This document shows positions 15,670 through 22,214 of a stretch of DNA of 42,571 nt, in pieces. Source of the stretch: Spartobacteria bacterium (GTDB lineage Bacteria; Verrucomicrobiota; Verrucomicrobiia; Chthoniobacterales; Chthoniobacteraceae). Location: the NCBI GenBank assembly GCA_025355595.1, contig JANXZI010000459.1, positions 1 to 42,571 on the forward strand. Reading direction: 5' to 3'. Under the pieces are notes generated by a model that had not been told where the DNA came from, made no database searches, and worked only from the letters and a program-made list of their open reading frames with translations. A program made the translations under genes and the position numbers. The number at the start of each line of letters is the position of its first letter. Positions within the stretch are counted from its first letter, which is position 1.

Positions 15670-16611
15670 TTACCCGGGAAAGCCCGCGTGCCGCTCCGCC
15701 AGATGTCGGATGATCCCGTGCAGCAGCGCCAGTCGCGGCATCTTCGCGCCCGCGGCGACACCCTGCCGCAGCGGCTCGCCCCAGATCGCCTCCACCTCCA
15801 CGGGCCGGCCGAGTTCGTAGTCAATCATTGAGGATGGCTTGTAGTCTCCCATCGAGCCACTGCGCTCGATCTGCCAGTCCGCAAATGAATCCGGGATCGC
15901 GTGTCCGAGGCCCCGAGCGGCATCGAGCAATTCATCCATCAGCGCGCGCGCCTCCGCTCGGAGCACCGCGTCCGCGAGCACATCCGCGACGTTGGCAAGC
16001 GCCCCAATCGACAGGCCGTTGAAGGGCACATTCCACATCAGCTTCCGCCAGCGCTCACCATCGAGGTCGCCCACCGCCTTCGCCTCCACGCCCACAGCGC
16101 TGAACGCATCCGCAATCCCGCGCACGCGCTCCGACACAGGCCGCCCAGATTCGCCGATCGAAATCGAACCGTGATCCAAATGCCGGATCACACCCGGCGC
16201 AGTGCGGTTGATACACACAAAGCAGAGCCCTCCCATCACGCGCTCCGCGCCCCATCGCCCGCTGAGAAACGCCTCGTTGCCAAGCCCGTTTTGCAAAGTG
16301 AGCAGCGCCGTCCGCGAGCCGATGAGCGGCGGCAGCAGGCGCACGAGTTCCGCATTCGCCGTCGCCTTCAGTGCGATGATCACGAGATCCGCCGTGCCGA
16401 TTTCCTCCGACGTCGCCGCACACTGCACGCGCGGCAGATACACGTCGCCGCCCTTCGTGAAAATCCTCAGCCCATCGCGCCGCACCGTATCGAGATCCGC
16501 CCGCATCAAGAAATGCACATCGTGCCCCCCGTGCGCGAGCATCCCGCCGTAATAGCATCCGACCGCGCCGGAACCGACGACTGCGATTTTCCCGAGCGGA
16601 CTTTGATTCAT
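15670..16611 (-). CDS. panE: 2-dehydropantoate 2-reductase (ketopantoate reductase family)
   Basis: A 313-residue cytoplasmic protein that would reduce ketopantoate to pantoate with NADPH in pantothenate/CoA synthesis. The N-terminal Rossmann domain starts KIAVVGSGAVGCYYGGMLA (GxGAxG nucleotide motif) and continues with VHFLMRAD and DLVIIALKATANAEL. The second part has LLTLQNGLGNEAFL and the conserved lysine helix WRKLMWNVPFNGLSIGA. The C-terminal helical domain carries the SSMxxDxxxGRPVEVEAIWGEPL motif. All are typical of ApbA/PanE proteins of this length. The start at MNQSPLGK (16611) puts the Rossmann motif about ten residues in, as usual; an in-frame ATG further up (16680) would translate a repeat region. 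The family also includes paralogues that reduce other 2-keto acids, so the symbol is tentative. Confidence 0.85.
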   Translation of the reverse strand: MNQSPLGKIAVVGSGAVGCYYGGMLAHGGHDVHFLMRADLDTVRRDGLRIFTKGGDVYLPRVQCAATSEEIGTADLVIIALKATANAELVRLLPPLIGSRTALLTLQNGLGNEAFLSGRWGAERVMGGLCFVCINRTAPGVIRHLDHGSISIGESGRPVSERVRGIADAFSAVGVEAKAVGDLDGERWRKLMWNVPFNGLSIGALANVADVLADAVLRAEARALMDELLDAARGLGHAIPDSFADWQIERSGSMGDYKPSSMIDYELGRPVEVEAIWGEPLRQGVAAGAKMPRLALLHGIIRHLAERHAGFPG

Positions 16612-16618
16612 CGCCGGC

Positions 16619-16709
16619 CATTCAAATTCCGCAATCCGCACTCCGCAATCCACATTCCGCCGCCACCCACAGCTATTCAAAAGTCAAAATCCAACATTCA
16701 AAATCCGGG
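16619..16709. repeat. Heptad-phased degenerate tandem repeat upstream of panE
   Basis: From 16626 the sequence steps in sevens: ATTCCGC, AATCCGC, ACTCCGC, AATCCAC, ATTCCGC (to 16660). After a 14-nt break the same phase continues from 16675: ATTCAAA, AGTCAAA, ATCCAAC, ATTCAAA, ATCCGGG (to 16709). Unlike the other heptad elements it has no inverted partner. It fills the gap between the panE start and the 3' end of the tRNA (both minus strand), so it would be transcribed with them or hold the panE promoter. Confidence 0.8.
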
Positions 16710-16711
16710 AG

Positions 16712-16784
<73 letters not shown>

Positions 16785-16858
16785 GTTTACAGAGAAAATT
16801 CGCACTTCACAGAACCATTTCTCCCAGCTTTTTCTCGGTCGTTTTCCACGGCCCCGGC

Positions 16859-17520
16859 ATGAGTGCGGCCCTGCCTGTGAAAACTTGGAACCCAACCCGT
16901 GTGCAAAATCTCGTCCGTCATAAATCGGGCAGATACTACGCTCGAATTTTCGCCAACGGCAAGGAGACTTGGAAAAGCCTCAAGACCGACATCCTTGAAG
17001 TTGCCAGGGTGAAGCTCCGTGAAATCTCCGGCTCCATCGAAAAAGCGGCTCACGCCGGCCACGCCGAGCAGCGCGAAAAAATGAAGATGGAAGACTGCAG
17101 AGTGATTTTCACAAACGGATCGACGACGGATTTGGTCTGCGCGGAAGGGGTAAGCTGATGCGCCGAATCGGCGAGGGCACCAAAACACAACCGCAAGCAA
17201 ACTCTCGTCGCCTTGCGGCGTTCATGGGCCGCACTGGCGGAAAAAAACGTCCGCAAGATTACCGAGCGCGAAGTCGGGGAGTGGGCGGAGTGTTTCGCGG
17301 CGGAATATTCTCTCACTCGCTACAACAGCACCCTCGATACGCTTCGCGCCTTGTTTGAAATCGCTGTTGCGGCCGGTGCTCGCACTGAAAATCCAGCCAT
17401 GCGCATTGGACGTGTCACCGTGAAGCAGAAGCAGCTTCCATTGCCCGAGCGGGAACATTCCGCGGATTTGTGAAAACCATCCTCAGCGCTGGCGCACGGT
17501 GCTCACGCTATGGCCCGACT
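16859..17520 (+). pseudogene. Degenerate tyrosine recombinase (integrase) remnant
   Basis: Fragments of a phage-type integrase. The first (16859-17158) encodes an N-terminal arm-binding part, VRHKSGRYYARIFANGKETW and so on, and ends at TGA 17156. The same frame resumes immediately with APKHNRKQTL, ALAEKNVRKITEREVGEWA and TRYNSTLDTLRALFEIAVAA, the SAM-like core-binding domain, up to LPLPEREH. There a single missing base near 17458 shifts the frame: FRGFVKTILSAGAR continues in the +2 frame. The catalytic domain with R-H-R-Y residues is not found downstream, so the gene is both mutated and truncated. Local sequence is less GC-rich than neighbours. It lies 75 bp beyond the 5' end of the tRNA gene, suggesting an old integration at this locus. 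17521-17685 holds two small GC hairpins and no gene. Confidence 0.8.
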
Positions 17521-17685
17521 TTATCGGAAAACTTAAAGCAATGTCTTCAGCCTGGGAGTTCATTTCCCGACCGCAAATGCGCGGGAAAGCTAGCCCGCCT
17601 GCGATCCGCAGGGCGCAAAATCCCTCTGAATACGTTTCGTATAATCGGCTTCGCGACTTCTGCGTGAATCTAGTTCAACACGCGT

Positions 17686-18033
17686 TTAGGACGCTGGCCG
17701 ATGGTCGTGAGGTAGGGCGCTTTTTTGCGTGGCGTGCCAGAGCTTCGACACACCGTAGATGAGCGCCGCGGGCTTCAACATCAGCAGCGCAAGGTGGATC
17801 ACTCCGCCGAGGATGCGCGTAGTCGGGAGGACTCGCAGCGCGTACCCTGCGCCGAGTGCGGATAGGACCGTCTGGTGCGGGTGGAGTTGGGTGTACGCGC
17901 CCAAGTCGTCGAGGCAATGCTGCGCGGTTGTCTTGAGCGCAGCAAGGTGGTCTTGAATGAACTGCTCGGGGCTGCGGGCCGGAGTTGCCGCGGCCTCCGA
18001 GCCGGGGCCGGGTGCTGGATTCGTGGGGGACAT
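17686..18033 (-). CDS. Small membrane protein of a YqjD-like stress cluster
   Basis: A 115-residue protein: Pro/Ala-rich N-terminus, an amphipathic helix (EQFIQDHLAALKTTAQHCLDD), then hydrophobic stretches around GALGAGYALRVLP and GGVIHLALLMLKPAALIYG. The layout (soluble helix followed by membrane helices, no catalytic motif) is like companions of DUF883/YqjD-type inner-membrane proteins. It starts 7 bp after the stop of the upstream YqjD-like gene, so the two form an operon. No named family is recognised with certainty, and no function is assigned. Confidence 0.65.
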   Translation of the reverse strand: MSPTNPAPGPGSEAAATPARSPEQFIQDHLAALKTTAQHCLDDLGAYTQLHPHQTVLSALGAGYALRVLPTTRILGGVIHLALLMLKPAALIYGVSKLWHATQKSALPHDHRPAS

Positions 18034-18040
18034 GGCGCAG

Positions 18041-18331
18041 TTAGTCGAGGTGCAGCTTGTGGCCCCAGCGCTTGAAGAATCTGCCCGTCTTATGGGTGTA
18101 ATCGTCCTGATCTTCGCGCGCCATGGCCCAGCCGATGAGTACGCCGAGGAGCAGGCCTCCGCCGAAAACGCTGAGCACGGAAGTCCCGGGATGGTCGCGC
18201 ACGTAGCGCTCGCCGGTGTGCAGCACCTCTCCGGCCTTTTCTTTCGTCGCCTCCCAAGCCTTGGCCGCGCCCTCCGCGACAGTCTGAGGTGGCGTGGGGG
18301 TGGTGGGATTCGTGGGATTTTCGTAGTTCAT
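18041..18331 (-). CDS. DUF883-like (YqjD/ElaB-type) membrane protein
   Basis: A 96-residue protein with Thr/Pro-rich N-terminus, an amphipathic helical stretch (EGAAKAWEATKEKAGEVL), then RYVRDHPGTSVLSVFGGGLLLGVLIGWAMAR. This is the RxHPxxxxxxAxxxGxxLG membrane-helix pattern of the DUF883/ElaB/YqjD family. In E. coli such proteins are C-tail-anchored in the inner membrane and associate with ribosomes in stationary phase; here they may do something similar. The start MNYENP (18331) is preferred over 18376 because the upstream leader is C/A-rich and G-poor (ACCCAACCCACACCATT), a common pattern in this window. It is the first gene of the operon; a 12-bp palindrome lies 40 bp upstream. Confidence 0.75.
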   Translation of the reverse strand: MNYENPTNPTTPTPPQTVAEGAAKAWEATKEKAGEVLHTGERYVRDHPGTSVLSVFGGGLLLGVLIGWAMAREDQDDYTHKTGRFFKRWGHKLHLD

Positions 18332-18370
18332 AATGGTGTGGGTTGGGTTAGGAAGAGGGCGATGGCGGAG

Positions 18371-18382
18371 TTCCAATTGGAA
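18371..18382. promoter_or_regulatory. Perfect 12-bp palindrome TTCCAATTGGAA, possible operator
   Basis: TTCCAATTGGAA lies 40 bp upstream of the YqjD-like start, in an otherwise AT-enriched 317-bp gap (18332-18648) that holds the promoter of that operon and the terminator of the 18649 gene. The position and symmetry suit a repressor or activator site. It is a single copy, so this is only a suggestion. The remainder of the gap shows no gene. Confidence 0.3.
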
Positions 18383-18585
18383 AACGCGACACCGTTTCTT
18401 TCCATCTCATCGCGCCACCCTCCCGCGCTGCGCTTAAATTTTTTTTCTGCGATCGCGAAAATTTCCCCATCAATCCGATGCAGGCGGAATTTTCACCGCG
18501 TCGGACGTGAACTGGCAGACTTTCCACTGCCGTTCCGCGCAGGCCGTCGCGCACACGCTCGTATCCGCAGATTTTGGACGTCCTC

Positions 18586-18620
18586 AAAAAAAACGGGCGG
18601 GCGGTGTTACCCGCCCACCC
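18586..18620 (-). terminator. Rho-independent terminator of the 18649-18975 gene
   Basis: Read on the minus strand, a 10-bp stem GGGTGGGCGG/CCGCCCGCCC (18611-18620 with 18595-18604, one G:T pair) is followed at once by G and eight T residues (complement of the A-run at 18586-18593). It lies 28 bp after the stop codon of the small secreted protein. Confidence 0.88.
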
Positions 18621-18648
18621 GATGTGACTATCGCTTTAGATTGGTTGC

Positions 18649-18975
18649 TTATTCGTCATCCACTTCGATGCGGCTGATGACGCGGTTGTCGCCGTCGAGG
18701 ACGTAATGCACGCTCACGGGGATGCCCACCTTGATCCGGGCACGCACTTGGTCTTCGGTGAGGATCGTGCCCTTTTTGGTCACATAGACCACCTTCGTCC
18801 CGTAGCGATAAGTCACCGGGCCGGAGGTTTCCTTCACGATGAACGTTTTTCCGGGCGCGTATTCGTGAATCGTGCCGGTGGTGGTGACGGTTTTGGTCGT
18901 CGTCGTCTCCACGACGTCCGCAGCGATGGCCGCGGAAACGCAGAGGGCGAGGAACGGAATGATGATCTTTTTCAT
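18649..18975 (-). CDS. Small secreted hypothetical protein
   Basis: A 108-residue protein with signal peptide MKKIIIPFLALCVSAAIA, then a Thr-rich stretch (VVETTTTKTVTTTGTI), EYAPGKTFIVKETSGPVTYRYG, KVVYVTKKGTILTEDQVRARIKVG and a C-terminal VHYVLDGDNRVISRIEVDDE. The beta-rich layout suggests a small periplasmic or surface protein. I do not recognise a named family. The start at 18975 follows a striking leader of CAACAAACAACAAAAACAACGAC with no Shine-Dalgarno. It has its own terminator and so is a single-gene unit, divergent from the holin-like gene. Confidence 0.8.
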   Translation of the reverse strand: MKKIIIPFLALCVSAAIAADVVETTTTKTVTTTGTIHEYAPGKTFIVKETSGPVTYRYGTKVVYVTKKGTILTEDQVRARIKVGIPVSVHYVLDGDNRVISRIEVDDE

Positions 18976-19290
18976 GTCGTTGTTTTTGTTGTTTGTTGGT
19001 GTTTTTTGCCCCTCGCCGGAATGGCGAAAGGCATGGCAGAATCGCGCGGGCATCGCGTGGTGCGCTTATTTATTCTCCTTCTTAAATCCCACCGATTGCC
19101 GAGTCATGCATGAGTATCGGCGACCCTGTGGCCGGTCGCATTTTTCTGCATAAAGATACCCGCGACCGCACGCCGGGTTGCGATGGATGGGCATGTGCAT
19201 CCAGACGCCCGCAGACTTTGTGAGCGGATTGGGAAGACCCTTCTTCGCGAAAAGCACACCCGCCTTTCCCACTTTGACGACTCTGAAAAA
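18976..19290. other. 315-bp divergent intergenic region
   Basis: This region should hold the promoters of the small secreted protein (-) and the holin-like membrane protein (+). It includes an AT-rich T/G run just upstream of 18975 and a CATGCATG palindrome near 19107. No RNA gene, repeat pair or convincing small gene is seen. Confidence 0.5.
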
Positions 19291-19704
19291 ATGAACCATC
19301 CCACTTCCCCACCGGACCCGACTGGCTTGTTGGCGCACGCCTCCGGCTGGCTCGCGGCCGCACTCAGATACCTCAAGGCGCGGCTGACGCTCGCGGGCAT
19401 CGAGGCAAAAGCGGCGGGAGCGCAGTACGGCATAGCCATCGCGATGGTGGCCGGCGCACTTTTTATTGCACTGCTTGGCTACGTCTTCCTCGTCCTCACG
19501 GTGGTCTTCGCGATTGCCGCGGCTTTTGGCGGAGGCAAGGCGTGGCTCGCGGTCATGGGAGGCGCGGCAATTTTACATCTCGTCGGTGCGGTATTGCTCG
19601 TGGGGCTCGCGCGCCGCCGCTGCAAGACCGGCGCTTTCGAGGACACGCGGGCTGAATTCAAAAAAGACGAACAATGGCTAACCCACCTGACCGCAAAGCA
19701 CTGA
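19291..19704 (+). CDS. Phage-holin-superfamily / YqjE-like membrane protein
   Basis: A 137-residue protein: amphipathic N-terminal helix (GWLAAALRYLKARLTLAGIEAKAAGAQYG), two membrane helices (IAMVAGALFIALLGYVFLVL and AAILHLVGAVLLVGL) and a charged C-terminal tail. This is the layout of the Phage_holin_3_6/YqjE family, usually encoded next to YqjD and YqjK in stress-inducible clusters; it is not evidence of a phage. The start MNHPTSPPDP (19291) is preferred because upstream residues are not conserved-looking. The 3' end overlaps the next gene by 31 nt, so the two are translated together. Confidence 0.75.
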   Translation: MNHPTSPPDPTGLLAHASGWLAAALRYLKARLTLAGIEAKAAGAQYGIAIAMVAGALFIALLGYVFLVLTVVFAIAAAFGGGKAWLAVMGGAAILHLVGAVLLVGLARRRCKTGAFEDTRAEFKKDEQWLTHLTAKH

Positions 19705-20030
19705 TTGCCGAACTCGCCGCGTCCCGCGCTGCGCTCACCGGCTACGCCACCGCACTGCGCGATGACGTTGCGCTTGGCGCAAAGCTCAAACGGAGCTTCC
19801 ACGCGAATCGAACGGCCTGGTTCAGCGGCGCGGCGGTAGTCGGGCTGCTGCTCTCCAGGCTGACGGGCCGCCGGACGAAAGTCGTCATCCACTCGCCGGT
19901 CGCCGAGGCGGGCAAAGCGGGACTTGTGCTGGCGGCGCTGAAGTTCGGCCTCAATTTTGCGAAGCCTGCGCTGGTCGGCTGGATCACGGATCGCTGGCTG
20001 ATCCGTTCGCCAAAACATCCCGCGGCCTGA
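19674..20030 (+). CDS. YqjK-like small protein
   Basis: A 118-residue protein beginning PPDRKALIAELAASRAALTGYATALRDD, a helical segment, then RTAWFSGAAVVGLLLSRLTGRR with a hydrophobic stretch, and a second hydrophobic part near LVLAALKFGLNFAKPALVGW. The arrangement and the position directly after the YqjE-like gene fit the YqjK-type partner of YqjD/YqjE clusters. Its start lies inside the preceding gene (31-nt overlap, different frame), indicating coupling. Function is unknown. It converges with TamA 51 bp away; no terminator is obvious in that gap. Confidence 0.65.
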   Translation: MANPPDRKALIAELAASRAALTGYATALRDDVALGAKLKRSFHANRTAWFSGAAVVGLLLSRLTGRRTKVVIHSPVAEAGKAGLVLAALKFGLNFAKPALVGWITDRWLIRSPKHPAA

Positions 20031-20081
20031 TCGGAATTCACGTCTCACTTTCCGCCGAAGCAAGGCCGGGAAGGCCCGCAT

Positions 20082-22214
20082 TCAAAACGCCACACCGATG
20101 CTGAAGTGGAATGCACCGCGGTCTTCATCCGGCCGCGGTGATGGATTCAGCCCATAGTCGAGTCGGATCGGGCCGAAGGGAAGATTGTAGCGCAGGCCCG
20201 CGCCGACTCCGTAGCGCAGGTCGCCGAGACCGAAGTCCGCCGCGCGCGGGCGCACGTTGCCGGCATCCGCGAACACCGCGCCTTTGAGATCGCCGTAAAT
20301 CGGGAACGTGTATTCGACATTGAATACGGTGAATGCCTCGCCGCCAATCGGACGACGGTTGCGGTCCTTCGGGCCGAGTTGGCGTTCGGCGAAGCTGCGG
20401 ACGCTGGCCGATCCGCCGCTGAAAAAGCGTTCGTCAATCGGCAGGTTTCCCGACTTCGTCCTGCCCATGGGGGCCACGACTCCACCGCGCGCGCCGAAGG
20501 CGAGGCCGGATTTGGCCGTCACCGGCAGATAGTAGGAAAAACGTGCCGTCCCGCGGAGAAACTCCACCTCACTCCCCAGCGCACCCGACGCCGCATCGAA
20601 GGTGACCGTGCCGATGAAGCCGCGCGTCGGGTTCGCCGGATTGTTGCGGTAATCCAGCGTGGAAGAGAGCCCGATCGAGTTCGCCAGATACTTTTCCGCG
20701 CCCAGCAGACTTCGCGGCAAAATCGTGGAGTCGGTAATCTTGACCTGCTTCGCGAGAAGAAATGCAGAGACCTCCCAGTGCTTGGTGATGTTGCGCGCGA
20801 GCGACGGTTGCAGACCGAATTCGTTTTTCGAGTATCCCTCTTCAGTGCGCGTGGTCGCGTAGAGTCGCGCGCGGAAGCGATAGTCGCTCTCGAAGAACCA
20901 AGGATCGGACCAAAGCACTTCACCTTTGTAGCCGCGGGAGGTGTATTCGATCCCGAACGAGAGCGGGCGCGCGGCCCGCAGAAAATTCCGATCGGTGTAA
21001 GTCAGGCTCGCGATCGCACCCTCGTAGCTGGCGAAGCCGAGCCCGATCCCGAATTCCTTCGCCTTGGCCTCTTCGACTTCCACATCGAGCTTCACTTCAT
21101 TGCCCGGTGCCAACTGCGGGTTGATGCGCAGGTTCTTGAAAAGCCCCGTCTGGATCAACTCGCGGAATCTTTCGTCAATCAATTCCGGATCGTAAGTCTG
21201 GCCGCGCAATTTCATCAGACGGTTTTGCACGAACTTCGGACTGACCTTCTCCAGCCCGCGCAGCACCGCCCCGTCAAAATGATGCACCGCCCCCGGAGCG
21301 ACCGTGAATGCGACGGGCACACGGCTTTGTCTGGATGCTTCCTTGTCACCCGTCGCCGTGACTTGTGCGAGAAAGTGACCGCGCTTTTTGTAAAAATCCT
21401 CCAGCTTGCGTCGCGCAGCCTCGATCCGGCCAGTCGTGAATGGTTTGCCAGTGTCCTCGCTCATCGCCTTGGCCAGCTCCTCGCGTGGATAGGTGGGCGG
21501 GCCGATGAATGTGATCGGCCCGAACCAATACTGCGGGCCCTCCTCGATATTGAGGGTGAGCGCAGCCGTGCGTTTGTCGGCGCTCAGTGCAAATTGCGGC
21601 TGCTCGATCACCGCATCGAGGAATCCTTCCGCCGCGTAGAGCCGGGTCACGAGTGCCGCGCCGCTCTGCACGTCGGCTTCGACGAACGGCAGCGCCGTGT
21701 CCTTCTTCGTCCGCGGAAAACGCTCGCGGGTCGGCCCGAGCAGATAGTTGGTCACCTCGTCTGCGGTGTGGCTCTTCGCACCCGGCACCGCGACGCTGCC
21801 GATGATGGTCTGCGGCCCTTCCCGGACGGTAAGCCGCAGCGTCCCCGCCCCCGCGATCTGCCCCGTCGCGCTCACCTGCGAGTAGCCTTGCTTGCGGTAA
21901 TGGTTCTCAAGAAAGAACGCAGCGTCGTAGGCATTGGCGGCATCGAGGCCGGACTCCTCGATGGTCGCAAGTTGGCGCGCGATCGCCGTGCGCAGTTGCT
22001 TTTCCGTAAAGGCCGACGCACCGGAAAACTGCACCGTGAGCTTTCCTTTCATCGCCGGAGCAGGCACGTCGAGCTTCGGCAACTTGTCCGGCGCGGCGGC
22101 CGATTCGCGTTCCGGTGGAGTGTCCGCCTGCCCGAGCACGAAGTGTGCGGCCAGCAGTGCCAGCGCGAGCGTTCGGATGAGCGGCAATCTTCGGAATCGG
22201 GACGTCCGGTTCAT
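20082..22214 (-). CDS. tamA: TamA-like outer-membrane assembly protein (Omp85 family)
   Basis: A 710-residue Omp85-family protein with signal peptide (RLPLIRTLALALLAAHFVLGQA). POTRA-type repeats follow: about residues 50-130 (LTVQFSGASAFTEKQLRTAIARQL), further ones around IIGSVAVPGAKSHTADEV, WFGPITFIGPPTYPREEL and HHFDGAVLRGLEKVSPKFV. The C-terminal half is a beta-barrel of the surface-antigen family, with TRGFIGTVTFDA, RFFSGGSASVRSFAERQLGP and GVGAGLRYNLPFGPIRLDYG, and it ends in Phe (GVAF) as barrel proteins do. With TamB it forms the translocation and assembly module that inserts or supplies outer-membrane components. The ATG overlaps the TamB stop as ATGA (4 nt). Frame upstream of 22214 is open but is inside TamB, so it is not part of the gene. 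Confidence 0.9.
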   Translation of the reverse strand: MNRTSRFRRLPLIRTLALALLAAHFVLGQADTPPERESAAAPDKLPKLDVPAPAMKGKLTVQFSGASAFTEKQLRTAIARQLATIEESGLDAANAYDAAFFLENHYRKQGYSQVSATGQIAGAGTLRLTVREGPQTIIGSVAVPGAKSHTADEVTNYLLGPTRERFPRTKKDTALPFVEADVQSGAALVTRLYAAEGFLDAVIEQPQFALSADKRTAALTLNIEEGPQYWFGPITFIGPPTYPREELAKAMSEDTGKPFTTGRIEAARRKLEDFYKKRGHFLAQVTATGDKEASRQSRVPVAFTVAPGAVHHFDGAVLRGLEKVSPKFVQNRLMKLRGQTYDPELIDERFRELIQTGLFKNLRINPQLAPGNEVKLDVEVEEAKAKEFGIGLGFASYEGAIASLTYTDRNFLRAARPLSFGIEYTSRGYKGEVLWSDPWFFESDYRFRARLYATTRTEEGYSKNEFGLQPSLARNITKHWEVSAFLLAKQVKITDSTILPRSLLGAEKYLANSIGLSSTLDYRNNPANPTRGFIGTVTFDAASGALGSEVEFLRGTARFSYYLPVTAKSGLAFGARGGVVAPMGRTKSGNLPIDERFFSGGSASVRSFAERQLGPKDRNRRPIGGEAFTVFNVEYTFPIYGDLKGAVFADAGNVRPRAADFGLGDLRYGVGAGLRYNLPFGPIRLDYGLNPSPRPDEDRGAFHFSIGVAF

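Noticed and set aside
17499..17762. 87-codon frame after the integrase remnant
   Set aside because: It has no integrase catalytic residues and runs into the 3' end of the small membrane-protein gene on the other strand.
19291..19704. Holin-superfamily protein taken as evidence of a prophage
   Set aside because: This membrane-protein family is mostly chromosomal (YqjE-type), and no lysis, structural or replication genes are present.
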